Shown here piece by piece: positions 12,401-27,400 of a stretch of DNA of 64,000 nt (its first letter is position 1; each line of letters opens with the position of its first letter). This DNA is from Antedon mediterranea. Its lineage: Eukaryota; Echinodermata; Crinoidea; Comatulida; Antedonidae. The notes under the pieces were generated by a model. The model ran no database searches and was not told the DNA's origin. It saw only the letters and a program-made list of their open reading frames with translations. The position numbers were made by a program, and so were the translations under genes. The DNA lies in contig NC_092670.1 of assembly GCF_964355755.1 (NCBI RefSeq), positions 211,001-275,000 on the forward strand, in the 5' to 3' direction.

Positions 12401-15400
12401 GTTTCCTTTGTTTTTCTAATTTCTACTTCCTGTTTTCGTTTCCTTAAAATATTTTTTTACAACATTTAAAATGGAGAACAAACTTCTGTCCAATCGAGAT
12501 TCGCTGCGTCAAACTTGCTTCGTAATGCTTAATTGTTAGGGACAGTTCCACTTTCCCATGGGTAAGATTTAATTATCTTCCAACAGTAAAGGTGGGTCTG
12601 AATATCGTACCTTGACCGAGCATCATGGGATTTCCGTCTCAGTAATTGTGGTGGAAATTTGCCTTGGCAGTTGTCTTGGGCTGTGTGCGTATGTGCGATT
12701 ATAATCAACTATGACAATGCATTTCTTATATTATGACAGGGCTATTTTTATGTGCTACTTTTATAAGCGCCAATAATTAAACAGTTTTTGTTTTTAGCAG
12801 AATATTTTAGTCGCCATACAAATGAATGCTTCAGGCTAAAACACAATTTGTGGTATCTCCGGCAATAATTGAAGAATTAGACAAAATTATCTTGCCAATA
12901 TGCATTTGGGTTTATGTAAATAAAATTAAGATATTAACACAAATTACTTTTGTGTGTTTTTACTGTTTTATTTTTCATTAACACGAATATTTGGGCAATA
13001 ACATGTTAGTCACAATAGAATTACTGTTTGCATGCAGTAACCAATTAGAGCAAGCAAACTAATAATATATTCGCAAACTGTTAGTTCCCAGAAACACCAA
13101 ATACCGTGCCGAACCTACCTGTACACGCTTTTCTGTGGGTTATATCCTGTGTAATATCGCGATAGTATCCCTCCTTGCAATAATGGCAGTAACGTCCCGC
13201 TGTGTTGTGCCGACAATTCAGACACACGCCCCCACTCTTACGTCCTGATAGTTTGTAAAGTTCCATGTTGAAACGACATTTCCGGGCATGAAGGTTACAG
13301 TTACAAGCTGAAGTTATACATGAAAAAAAATAATAGTTACGAACTATCACATTACAACAAACAACTTTATAAAATAAACTAAAATAAATTAAAAATGGAA
13401 ATACAGAAATAATAAAATAACATTTTGAAAATGAAATGAAGAAAACAAAAAAAGAATTTAAGAATGTAGTATATAAAAGAAACACAAGATACATTATTAC
13501 CAGTGTAATAATAAGCACAGGTGAAGCAATGGGACAAATCTGACAAATGTTTTAAAACAAAAACATTTTGAAGAACATGTCAACAAAAAGCTCTACTGCA
13601 TTGACTGACTGCATTGATGTTTTTTTGGTTTGAATGTGAATGAATTTCAAACACCCGGCACATTTTACAGAAAGGTGGGTTAGGGTTAGGGTTAGGGTGT
13701 AAACATTGATGATAATGTACTAAGATCATACCATATGCAATACTTAAGTAAATCTACTGAGATATCTGCTAAATGATGTTGATAAAAATGGGTCAATGAT
13801 GTTATACAACATTAGTATAACAGCATAGTGTTTTACATGTATCCATTAATATCTTAAATTCTCATCAGCTTAACAGTTCCACAACGAGAGGTCCAGCATC
13901 TGGTAAGACGCCATACTATGAGATACATCTTATTTTTTAGAAATGTTAGCAGTAACTCTACTTTAATTACATGTTTTTGTCCTTAAAAACGAAGCATGAT
14001 TCTTGTTCATCGTCCTCATGGGAACGCATTAATTTTATATTTTTTACCTGTGCAATCCCCTTCATTTCCTTTACAAAGGTGATAATTGTATACTTTCATT
14101 TTTGCATTGTCTGCTTCAACCAAAGTCTGCTGCCACAAAAACATTTTAGAAAAGTCATGTCTAATTGAGCGTTTCCTGTACGTCAGATAGTTTATTCAGT
14201 AAAGATGCGAAGATACGTTTAGGGAGCATGTTTAATAGTTATTGTATTGCAGTATTAACACATTTTAACTTATGATTGTTACATTATTATAATCTTGCCA
14301 GATTACTGCAGACAACTTTTATTTACTGCAGTAAAATTACCTGACATAATTTTTACAACAATGATTGTCTATGGCATTATTATGCATAGAAAATACAGTT
14401 AACACTATTCACTTAAAAATTAATATCATAAACCTATATGCATTTGGTCCTCACTCCATTATTGCTACTTATTCCATTTTACAATATCAAATAACAATTG
14501 ATTGTAACATTTGAAGGTTGTTGCATTAAAATTGTTAAAAAAAATGAAAGTGATGAAATGAATTGATCAATTTTTTCAAGGATATGATTTTGTTAATGTC
14601 TGAATTCGTCTAATACAGCTTTTATTACTGATTAAAAGCCATTCAAACACGCTAAAGTAATATTAATAATGTCTTCATTATTTTAATAGTGAGGGTGAAA
14701 GGGAGAAGGCCGCAGTAAAATTATGTTAACAATTCAAGATTATAGTTGCCCTTAGTGACGAAAGGGATGTCAAATTAATAAAACATCAAATAATTATCAA
14801 AAATCTTAAAGAAAATTAAAGTAAGGTTTGCTAATACAGCATGTAATTCCTAACAATGAAGGCTTTGAGGATGTTTTGGTTGTTATAAGACTCAATGTCA
14901 ATTATCTCCCTCTGTCATACCTTGGACCTCTCTCTGCCAAGCATAGTGAATTTCTACACCTGTGGGGCAATTTAAGTACAACTTAAAGAGCTCTTAATTA
15001 GCTCCACTTAAATATATGGTATCATTATCTTTAAGGTGAGATAGCTATTATAATACAATAGGTATTATAACATTGTCTATTAGTGACTCCTAAAGCAAAT
15101 CACCTTTGATGAGGTATTAAGATTATTAATTACTAGCTATTAATAAGCCATTACCAAAGCTACCTGTTGATAAGCCAACACAAGGTGTGAAAGATCCACC
15201 ATCCACAGATGTCTTCTTTCTTACATTTGTTTACCATTGTTTACTTTCTTTCTTGACTAAACTAAAGTAAACTTAGCAATGAATATGATGAGAGCCAGGT
15301 GAGGAAACTCATTGTTAAAAGTTTCTTAGCCGATTTCAAGTACCCCTAAAACCTCGCTGTTGTATCAGTCTCAGACAATTGCGCTGTTCCCCTATGCTTA

Positions 15401-18400
15401 TGACTCTTAAGTTTCAAGTAGCTTGCTGGTATGTTTGCCTGGCTTATCTAAAGAGCTTCGTCAAAGATTGAATTGAATGATTGAGTAGTCTTCACATTTT
15501 TCAATTTTGGCTTATTAAATGATTATTTCTGTAACTAATATGCGAAAGGATTGATAAATGTTATGGTTAGGGTTAGGGGGTTAGGATTGATAAATGTTAC
15601 GGACAAAGATGATGGTTTTGAGTTTGCATTCACATTAATAAATTGACTGTTATCAAGTTTTATCAAAGAGAGGTTAGGTTTTTGTTTGTAAGAACAGAAG
15701 ACATCTTAGGCTCTGTTTACACTATCAAATTTTATGTGAACAAATGTGATGTGCCCATATATGGACATGATGATGTCATATCACTGCCATATTTGGGAAT
15801 ATCACTACCCTTCATCACACAACATTGTGTTTTATAATAACCCATGGTTTTGTTTAAGAACAGTTGCGTACTAATGGATTCGGATGCGCAAAATTCTGGA
15901 AGCGTTTAAGTCGCAAAGATAACGGTCAAAATAACATTTGTCCCAGGTGTCTTGCGGTGAGAAAAAGCGCCTTTTTAATTTCTAAAACATTTCTTAGAAT
16001 CTGTGGTCGGTAATGTGAAATCTAATACATTGGTCAATGACAGGGGTACTACAGTTTACCCCAAGTTACGCTTGTGGAAAAATAGCTGAAAAATAGCTGT
16101 CTCATTGTGTGTTGTAAAGTAACTGTTATAATAACTGAAATGCTGCAATACAGTATTAAATTATTATAATACCTATCAACTATTTTTGTCTTTTAATAAT
16201 ACTTTGCCGTTTTGATTACATGACTAATAATTAATGACTAATTAATTACATTATTAATGACATATACATTTTATATTAGAGGATTTAGTGAGATTGAATA
16301 TCCCATTATTCAGCACATAATAATTGAATGAATTTAGGTTTGTTCGGATATCATTACATTCTTTCTAATTTTAATTTTTGTTTTATTCAATGCAAAAATG
16401 CATAAATATGATTGCATACTCAAAGCTATTGTACATCTATTGGCACCCATTTCAAAAAGAGAGACCCATATTAACATTATTTAAATGTTATTGGCAAAGA
16501 AACAATTATAAAACAGTTGACTACTTTCCGTTAACAAGTTCAAAGATCTGCAAATCATTGTGATTGTAAGTAATTAAGGACAAATATCAGTTTTGTTTTT
16601 TATCTTTTAACACAACATGTGTTCGTCATTTTTTACTTAACTACTTAAAGCAGAGCGTGTGCCCCTAGCGTGTACATCGATGGAAAGCATGATACATACA
16701 TCATTAACAACATGTCTGTAATTATTATCCACCCTGTTTAAAATATACCTTTTACGAACTACGTACACTCATGAAAGCCATTTTGCCGGTATGAAAAGAG
16801 AATTTTTTAAGGATCGTCCATTTTAGTAGAAACAGAAAATATATTGTATATCATAGGAATTTGAAGCAGAAAAAGGTGCATGTTAGCACTAATCCAGAAC
16901 ACTGTTTTAATGCAAGCCAATGAGGAGTATTCCTTGTGGATATAATAAGGATTTCCCTTACTAAGAAACAACAGCATTTAGGTGGGTTGTGTATAATTGG
17001 GCTGACATGAAAGTTTAATAGGTTAACAACATATTGTACATATTCCCCAACATCATAAGAATGTTCCTTTATGTTTCCCTACTCCTTCTGATAAGTTTCT
17101 ATGTTCACAAAGTTTATATTAGACGGTTTGATAGATAATCTTGTGTGAATGAGAGCCTAATAGAATGGTTAAATATGCTGTGTCAACAGCTAACTTTAGC
17201 ACCCTTTTGTCTTTCTCATTATTAAGTTAGTTTTTTGCATGTTTAGTTATACTATCAAAATAGATATCAGGTATGATTGTGTATTGTTCAATTTGACCTT
17301 TTTGGGTCATTGTTCCAAGATTTTGACAGGAGTGATGGTGCAGTTTTCGAGGTTCCCTATTGGGCGTTACTCATCGATTCTGATTCGGGCCATGAGAGTT
17401 GGTTAGAACGGTGCCTTGCACATTTCACCTGTATTCTTCAATCGCTTCAATTTAGGTAGTAATGGTGTTAATTAAAAACAAGTCCCATTAGGATGTCACA
17501 TAATTAAAAGCCTTTAACAATCCAGCATTGTCACAGGTTTGAAGAAGTTCTCAGAAATGTCCTCACATTGAATTGAAAGTAGACTATAAATTGTTTAGTT
17601 TATTTTATATTTAGATATTAGCTATGCCTGACCGTCATTTTAAGTATTTTATAATTAATGTTACTACAATGAAATACTGTACCAGTAGTATACAGTATTC
17701 TATAAAGTAGGAACCGTATTAAACTAGAAGAGTAAGTTCATACATGCTGGTAGATAAACTTTGAGATACTTTTTTTTTTTCCCAAAAGTTTGAAGCTCAG
17801 CTATATAATAGTCATCACAAACTAAGATTGATACAGTATGTTTAATATTATAACCCTTGATGAGACACTGGTTTTCATGACCTAAATTTAAGCACAAAGT
17901 TTTACTAAATACAACACATTTCCATAAATTTTTTTAATTAATTTAATTATGCTTTGTACATGACGTTCTTAATCATACAACTTTGTATTGTGAAATTCTT
18001 TTACTCTTAGATTTTGACATTATAAATTAATTAACTTGCATTGAAAGAAATTTGAAAATTATCGTGTCAAATTTAAATGATAAAAGTCTTAAAGAGGAAA
18101 ATATGAATAATTGTAAAGAAAGTAAAATTACAAATATATGAGAAATTTAACAACTTTTCTCTGATAATTTCCTAATGAAATTAAGCTTTTTTATTCAAAA
18201 GTAGATTGCAATTCCATATGGACTCTATAAAACATGTGTAAAATATGAGGAGATTTTTTTGTGATTATTTCCTAATAAAATTATTAAATTTATTAAAGTT
18301 GTTCGTAATTCCATATGGACATGAGGAAGAATTGTTGATATATAAAGCATTGGTTTCTGAATGACTCAATGGTGATTGTATAGGTTGTGCCGTGTTTCAG

Positions 18401-21400
18401 TAGTTTCCCAGTTAACATTATTTCCATGCCCCTTTTTTTTATGAGTCAATGTTGCTCATACACGCTTTATGAATTGTTCCCTCGCTATAACATTTCAAAT
18501 GGACACTAAGCCACGGTGCAGTTAGCTGTCATTTGCCCAGAATATCTGACAGCTAGCCAATAGCAAACTTCAGACATTTTTTCCCACGATTCTACAAAGT
18601 AAATTTAGTTTGTAGACAGCAATAGAAAATTCACTTTGAATTGTAGAAATTACTATGTGCCACAAATAGAATAAAGATTGCTCCAAAATTGTCTGTTTCA
18701 TCTTGGCATATGATTTGTCTGTAACACATCAATGTAGCTTGTTTAATAACAATAGCTTTTAGTAATTTTTATATTATTATAATTATTGATTTATTAAATT
18801 ATTTATATGTTTATCAATTGTTTAATTTTCTTACTCTGTGAAATTTTAAATTGTTATCAGCAATTTAGTTTTAACTTAAAATTATTATAAATTTGGATCT
18901 GAGAGCGCACTGTCTTTTATTGCCCAATTTGAAATAATAAATGAATATGACATTAAAAAAACAAATCAATGTTCAAAAGATTGAACAGTAATTGAGTGAT
19001 TATTGTATGCAAACCCATTTGTTTGATGTTTTGCCAGCCTAGGAAGCATAAAATGGAATAAATAAAAGTCATAGTTTGATCAAAATTTGAGTTAAAAAAT
19101 GATTTTGCCGGTCTATGCGGACTATAGGAATTATACAGAGGAAATTAGTTCTTATTTGAAATGTAAATGTTAGTTGTATCATAGAGATATTATAATATCT
19201 CTATGGTTGTATTAGAAGTGAAACCAGATTACAAATGTATGGAGTTTGTAATTCCCTACAGAGCTGTACCTGGAACATAGGAATCATGTACATCATGTTG
19301 TATTAGGTCAGTTAGGCCTACTGTATGTTATAAGCTTTAAAGACATATGTGCCTAAAGTAAACAATTACAGTAATGACCAATAATTATCATTGTCCAGGC
19401 TGTCCTTAGCCATGAAAAACAGCACATTATAACATACATTTTGGAATGTTTATCAGAAGGAAATATGTTTATGTGTTGTCATGTTTATATTCCATCGAGG
19501 GTGTGTTTTTATAAGCATGTGTAGACTCGTGTCTAGCTTTCATATTTACATTTTGGTGTGTCGTGATTGATGATATTCTACCGGCGGCTTGAGGTTTGGT
19601 GCTATAATGTCTCTTTCAACACATTTGCAAAAATCTAGCATTTGTCATTATTAATTCAGTCAATTTGTTTCAATTTTAAAATAGATATAATGTGAAGTAA
19701 GGCTCGTAAATAAATTGCATAGGACACAAATCTCTGTTTTTAATTTATTTTAAAAAGAATGGACAATTGTATACAACTTTTAAATCTCTTTCAAAGACTT
19801 AAAATTACAATTTTTTTAAAGTAGAGACTTAATTACACCATCATCTACTTTCCGGCACTCACTCTTAAAGTTGCTATTTTTACTTTCATTTTTATTGCAG
19901 GTTTTAAAGCACCCATTTGCCAAATGTATCTGTTATCACACTCTACAAAAATCATATATAATAGGTTAGTTTTGCTTCATTGCACTGAGTGTTTGTTTAA
20001 GTTTGCAACTTGTTATTTTTGCTTAGCATTTTTACTTAATAATAGTTGGACCTTATTTGTTTCAAACCCACTTTGGTTCTGATATCACTACAAGCCATAT
20101 TTTTTCTCTCCCCTTCAAAGGTTGAAGTTGTTATTTTTACTCATTCTCTTTTTATTCATTTGGATAAGAATAAACAACCTTTTATCTTGTTTTTCAATAC
20201 TTTTATTTTCATTCTTAAGCCTGTACATATCTTAAGTTACCGGTATCAAACCACTACAAGTAGTTGCCGTCATTGTAAACTTTTTATTATTTATTGAAAG
20301 CGGCGTTTTATGCCCTTTTATTACTTATGTAACTTGATATTTTTCTCTTCCTAAATAGCCAACGGATAAGTTCCTGTTTAGTACCGAGTTTATAATTTGA
20401 AAAGAGACTTTAGCGTTCAAGTAATGAAAGCAACACTTGTTCTAATCGTGCGTTTGTTGACTTTTCTTAAAGTGTGTCATTTGGAATTTGTACGTTTGTA
20501 CATTTTAACACTTTTTAAGTTCAATGTTTCCTACTAATTTTTTTAGATACAATTTTTCCAGTGACCAGTCTTTAAGCTCTGTCTACACTATCAAATTTTA
20601 TATAACAAAATAATGTGATTTGTCCATATATGTACATGATGATGTCATATCACTACCATATTTGGCCATATCATTTTGGGCACATCACACTTTTCTGTCA
20701 AACTAGTTTGATTAGTGTAGACAGAACTTTAGTAATTCTGTCTGCTTATTATGGAATTTTGAGGACGACTTATTAAATTTGTGAACTTTTTTAAATGTAT
20801 AGATTAAGACATTTTAAATTGAGTCATGTTAGACCATTGAAACACTTGAAAGCAATCACCTTGTGTTTTAAGTATAATACCTGGCAGCAACACCTGCATG
20901 TATTGATTTAAGACTTAAAAACAACACCCTATTGTCAAATGTGTACCCCAACAATACCACCTAATCGAAGAAACATTCCAAATCACAGATGTAACAAAAA
21001 GGGTGTGAATTAGCTTGTTAAAAAGACCTTGCTTACCATAACCACTATACACAAGTCTACTGAGAATCATGAACTGTAAGAAAATACAATACTAGAGTAG
21101 GACCTCCTTATATCCACTTACCAATGTTGTACCACCTCCATTGTTGTTGTACTCACTATTAATATTAGACATCCAATATTTGAATATTAAAATTTAGTTA
21201 AAAAATTATATAAAAGTAGCAAACTGAATTTATCTTCAAGACATTAAAGAAATCAGAAAAAGAATTATGTTTTGCTAATAATACACAGTAATATATGAAT
21301 TTAGCCCTTTTGTGTGCCTTCAATGAGCCTGTTTTCAACTAGAATTTGGACATTGTGCTACTCTATCAAATATGTGCAGTTTCCTGCCAACTTGTTTGAG

Positions 21401-24400
21401 GTACAAAAGGGCTCATGAAATCAAGAGAACTAATTTTTTTATTCATTTCGGATTGGTTGCGCCTTTTTTCACATTATCAAAGTAGAAACTGTTGAACTAG
21501 TAATTTCGCTGAAGTAAAAACTGAAACTTGAAAGAACTCATCACCGAAGTGGCTTGGACTATGGACATACCTATGCTTTCAATTAGCCACAAACATGTAA
21601 AATAGTTATCAGATCAATAGAGATAGTTTCACAGAAAAAAAATGTGTCATGCATTATGTATAATGTCACCATGAGGTCACATTGAAATCTGTCTCATCAA
21701 TCAATGCCAATTATAACACCTCTTTTGAGGAGAAGATCATACTTTTTAGTATTCACAAAATGTATATTGCTGAATGAAGATTCTAACTTTGTTGACTGCT
21801 TGATTGATTGGAGTTGACTGTGTCTCTAACTTCTTAAGATCACAAGCTTATCTTTTCTGTTAATACTTCTAATATGTTTTATTTTAGTTCTATTATTTTC
21901 TGTGCTCTCAAGTGCATCGTGTTCAGTGTTATAACAGTTTAAGTTTGATTGATATATATTTTTTGAGATTTGTGAATTCCATTAAAGAATGGTTTTTGGC
22001 ATTTAAACTGTTCATATTTTTTAATAATTTAATATAAATAAATATGTAATTCACACTACAAAAAGGTGAAAGTTTTAAGGGTGAAATTAACATGTAAAGG
22101 TAAAGACAGTTCAATGTGGTTAGCATGGACTATAATTGGACACAGATTATAAAAAGCAATTTGATAGATAGGTTTAAAGGTGGAAATGAGGGCTTATTAC
22201 TAATGGTTTGATCCTGATTAGTACAAGGTGTTATGTGGGTTTGATTGGGGTGGTATTTGGCTATAGATACATAATAATACTGGGTGTTACATGTTTAATT
22301 GGGATGATGAATGTACAGTACTATCAAAATAGATACCATACTGTAGTCATAATAATCACATAATATATCATAATCCAATCATAAAAAGTATGATTCAATA
22401 TTTTGTAATTGTTATATTGAGTTTAAATAATTGTGGTTTTATATGGGATTATTTGGAGATAATGGGTTCTAGTTAATTGTAATGTAAGGCCATTTAAATA
22501 TTTACATATTCCATTTTAAATGTTCAGAAACTGTTTTTCACTTTTCACTCTATTCATCATTGAACTGTGAGTAGGCAATTGTTCATCAAATTGACACCTA
22601 CCAGCCTTTGTTTGCATCCCAGGGGCGGTACAACCCCCAGGAGCAGTACAACCCCTAGGGGCAGTACAACCCCCAGGAGCAGTACAACCCCCAGGGGCGG
22701 TACAAACCTTCTCATCCGTTTGATTAGTCCATACTAAATGAACCTAGCACTATGATGGAGCAAGCGTGGAATGAATGAGTTAGCCCTCCATGGACTCAAC
22801 GAGAGGAAGTTTAGTATTTACTTTAAAACAATGCTTAAGTATATTCGCAAATATATCTAATTGTTACTATTAGTTTAAGCCTTTAATTGATTGACAGACA
22901 ACTATTAGTTTTTCTTTTGATGTTGTTTTCTTTTGTTTGCTTACCTCTTGTTTAAAAATATTTCTAAGTTTGATCGGCATTTGTCAAGTAGAGGAGCTAT
23001 ATTGTTCGAAAAGAACTAAATGAGATGTCTATAATATTTTGGAAACGTTTAGATTAGGAGTTATTGCAAATGACGGATGTTTGTGAAATCATTCATTTCT
23101 GTGGAATCTAATCATGGCGCCAAAAAATCACAATCCAAAAGACATTTGTCTAAACTTTTTTCTGATATAGTTGATAGATAATTCATATTTGTTTGTTTAT
23201 TGATGTAATTCCCTCCCTACCACTTTTTAGGATTTCTTGATCCTGATATAGTTCGATCTAATAACCTATTTGAACTTTTAAGTGAAAAATTGTTCCCACT
23301 GTTGGTGTAAATTAGATTCATATTTCTGATTAGCTCCAATTAACTTGGTTGACTTTTAGAATGGCTGTAACAGTTGCATTGAAACAACACTTTAAACTGT
23401 CCAATACAACCTTCACTTGTTTCATGATTTCCGAGACATAAATCAGATTACGAAACGTACTCATTATAGTTGAAAACTGTGTGTTTTTACGCGTTAAAAC
23501 CTGAATAATATTTATAACATATTACCGTAGTCAGCAATTATTGTTTTTCAAGAAAGAAGGAAAGAAATAATTACACTTATTTTGGCGTTAATACCATAAC
23601 ATAATGGTTACATTTGTCAGTATGTTCTCAAATCTAAAGAATGATATTTCAAGATTTAAACCATATTTTCTGAAGGATATCAAAATAATGTTTGGAATTC
23701 CATAGTTTGGAGGTTTTCTAAATCTGGCCAACTAACACACTTTTACAGATGTGAGTTTTAAAGAATTTTAATATCCTTAAATTGATATTTTATCATATAA
23801 ATTGATATGACTGAATATAATGAAAACAGCATTGATAGGCCTAAAGCTTGTCTACACTATCAAACTGTATGTGACAAAAAAATGTGATGTGCCTATATGG
23901 ATATGATGATGTCATATCACTACAATATTTGAGTATATCACTACCATATTTGGATACATCATACTTTTTTTGTCAAACTAGTTTGATAGTGTAGGCAGAG
24001 CTTTAATAAAGCAAAGGCCTTTGTAAATACACACATTTCAGTGTGATCCTGAATAAACTTATTGTATTATATCAAGTGAACTTTAAAAACTAGACCTCGG
24101 GGTTTAATTTGTAACAAGTGGCCTCTATCCTTTGGAATTTTTTCCCCTTAAATATGGCGTTGTTTGTTGCAGATGATTTGGTGCTAATCAACTAAATATC
24201 ATTTATCAGTCATCTCTAGGGGACTACTTGACGCAACAACCTGGAACAACCTACGATTTATAAATAAATATTCAAGAGCGTTGCTGTATCATATGTAAAT
24301 ATTTGTTATTGAACTTATCAGAAATATGTATGAAAGAATATAGCAGACATGGTGCTCTCAGAACTCTGTTGGGAGTGTAAATGAGGCTCTGAAACAAATA

Positions 24401-27400
24401 AACTAGGTGGGTTATCAAGAATATAGGCACCTTTTGAACAATGATTGAAAGGACGTCAGACCACCATAATGTCATTTTAAAAGTTAATAACTCTGTGAAA
24501 TATTGATTTTAACATTAGTTTATTATTGTCTAGCAGACATAATGTATGCTCATTGAAGTGCTATCATGTTTTTAGAGAACTCTGTTTGAGTATCCAAGTC
24601 TTCATAGACTTGCGGACGGCGACATATTATGGGGCAAAGATGATAATCTTTTAGTTCCCTTTACAAGTTATGATTCAGTCTACTAACATGTATGTTTACC
24701 AAAAATAAATGTAAGCTAAGTTGTCCGTTGATCACATTTAGTCTCCTATTAATTATCGTTATTGTCCTCATTTGCTAGTCTGCATCATCACAGAGTTTGT
24801 TAGGCCTACATACATGAATTGAAATGCATCATGAACATTGAGAGGTCTGCATCATCACAGAGTTTGTTAGGCCTACATACATGAATTGAAATGCATCATG
24901 AACATTGAGAGGTCTGCATCATCACAGAGTTTGTTAGGCCTACATACATGAATTGAAATGCATCATGAACATTGAGAGGTCTGCATCATCACAGAGTTTG
25001 TTAGGCCTACATACATGAATTGAAATGCATCATGAACATTGAGAGGATAAATTCCTGGCAACTAATACACTCCATAAAATGCAACAGACACTTCTTTATG
25101 TTACTAATCATCCACATTATTAGATCATGTTACCACGGTTACTACTCCTCTTGTCAGCCTCCACTAGTTTATCTATCCTGATAAAGGGGTCAATCTTTAT
25201 GAGGCAATCTTGATTTCAAATTGCATAATTTAGTTTAATCCACCTGTTTTAAAGCAAAGGTGAGCAAACTTATCAAAGAATGTTTTGTTCCTGTAATTTT
25301 CAGGTGTTTTTGGATAAAATTGACAGAGAAGATGATTTAGATGTGTGGTAATTTCTATATTTGTAGTTTGACAACTTTGTGTATGTGGTATTCACTGGAG
25401 TTGATTGTTTCTGATTGATATTTATGGCAAGCATGTGTCCCAAGTGAATGTAGTATCACAAGTTAAATCAGGTACCATATACATAGTACTACTGTATAGT
25501 AGGCCTACAATGTATTGTAGTATCACATGCTAAATCATGGTACAGCAAATATACCATTTAGTACTACTGTACTAGTACAATGTATTGTATAGTAATAGTG
25601 TTCCATCCAGTTAATGAGCTGTTAGGGTTAGAATCAAATGTAATATTTATCCTTTTGCAATTTTGTTCTTAGAACCGTGTAAAAAGTTGTAAAAATGAAA
25701 ATGAAAGTAAATTGAATCCAGGAAAATGACAAATATAAAATAAATGGAGAGTTTCATGTTTACAAAAATAGAGTTGATGACGACATGATTGGTTTTTGTT
25801 AATCCTATCAAGATTATATCCTTATTATAGCAGATCAATATTGGACAGTTATAGTTATCTTGACAGGTTTGGAGCATAGAAATCATCAGAGACTGAACAT
25901 TTATTTCATTTCAATCTACGATGAAATAATTTAGATTCATCCTTGTCCTTTGATAAATCTATTTATGTTGTTTTCTTTCACGATATCCACTTCCAGATTC
26001 ATCTGAAAGAATGTCCGCATATCAAATATACATAATTACCCAACTGTTTTCCAAATATTGTCAACGGCAGGGAAGGGAAATCATAATCGGTTAGACCATT
26101 TGATAAGAGGTGAGTCGGCTCTTTCCAAACTCATTGCTGTTGATTCGTCTCATACAGCGATTTGTAAGAAGATGACAAACTCTATAGGTAATCTAATTGG
26201 CTTTAAACTTGATATGCAGTGAGCAGAATATGTACACAGCTTGCTCTATGAAGTTATCTGTAAGGAGCTACAGAACCGAGAAGGGCAATAAAATTAACCT
26301 CTCTGCACCCTCCAGTCAGTGGTAATATCTGTGCAATTACACACCATAGGACAGGACCTTATAGGTTCAATAGCATATTCATCATGCAAACCTTCTCAAT
26401 ATAAATTAGAACAAAAAAATTAAACAAACTATGTCCTGCTATTATAAAAGACAGTATTTATACTGTAGGCCTATTAATATGTATCTCACAATTAATTTTC
26501 TTCAGTTGATAACAACATAAGGAAAAGGAACAAATCGAAATGGAACAAACTGAAATTAAACTCTTAATTTCCCCACTGTATGTGCCTGTTTTATGATAAT
26601 AATGTGTGCAGTAATGAATGGGTTGTGAATACAAGTTGAATAAACTTGTAGACCTAGAAGGGGTAGATGCTTCCCATCCTAACTATCATTGACACAACTC
26701 CCTCTAGAAGGGGTAGATACTGTACTTCCCATCCTAACTATCATTGACACAACTCCCTCTAGAAGGGGTAGATGCTTCCCATCCTAACTATCATTGACAC
26801 AACTCCCTCTAGAAGGGGTAGATACTGTACTTCCTATCCTAACTATCATTGACACAACTCCCTCTAGAAGGGGTAGATACTGTACTTCCCATCCTAACTA
26901 TCATTGACACAACTCCCTCTAGAAGGGGTAGATGCTGTACTTCCTATCCTAACTATCATTGACACAACTCCCTCTAGAAGGGGTAGATACTGTACTTCCT
27001 ATCCTAACTATCATTCACACAATTCCCTCAAGAATTTATGGGAAATTAGTAGGATTTTGAAAAGAGCAAATAATCCTTCCTATGTTTTCTTTGTAACATA
27101 GAACGACATCTTTAATATCATACAGTATCATTATCAATGAACTTTAGATCTCACTGGGCTGAGGCCCTAAGGCTGCAGCGAAAACCCCCACTTCATTTTA
27201 CATTTTGGCAAAATGTATATAAGGAATCGTCAAGTTAAACCTGATTTTACATATTCCAACAATGTTGATACTTTGAATTTTCCGAGATGGAGTAACGGGC
27301 CATCTGTGGTCATTTATTGCCATGTTAGGCTATTTTTATTGCTAATAAAGAAATGAAAACAAGGATAACATTATGAAAATGTATTTCAACAACATTAACA

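Larger units (their letters stand above)
415..13118 (-). other. Netrin intron 2
   Basis: 12.7-kb AT-rich intron with no exon that I can support. It contains six minisatellites or tandem arrays (1298-1577, 2030-2127, 2347-2782, 4902-5399, 6668-6777 and 8114-8978), a 175-bp inverted-repeat element inside one array (5017-5191), a 1,335-bp DNA transposon inside another (6779-8113), a poly-C tract near 2051-2063, AAAT-type simple sequence at 9218-9270 and a LINE-like 3' tail at 9041-9170. A patch with higher GC at 10160-10345 and another at 12480-12690 are unexplained and could be regulatory. Confidence 0.85.

Noticed and set aside
13679-13697. Telomere-like TTAGGG stretch
   Set aside because: Only about three units, and a shorter partial one lies near 15566; too short to indicate a chromosome end or fusion.
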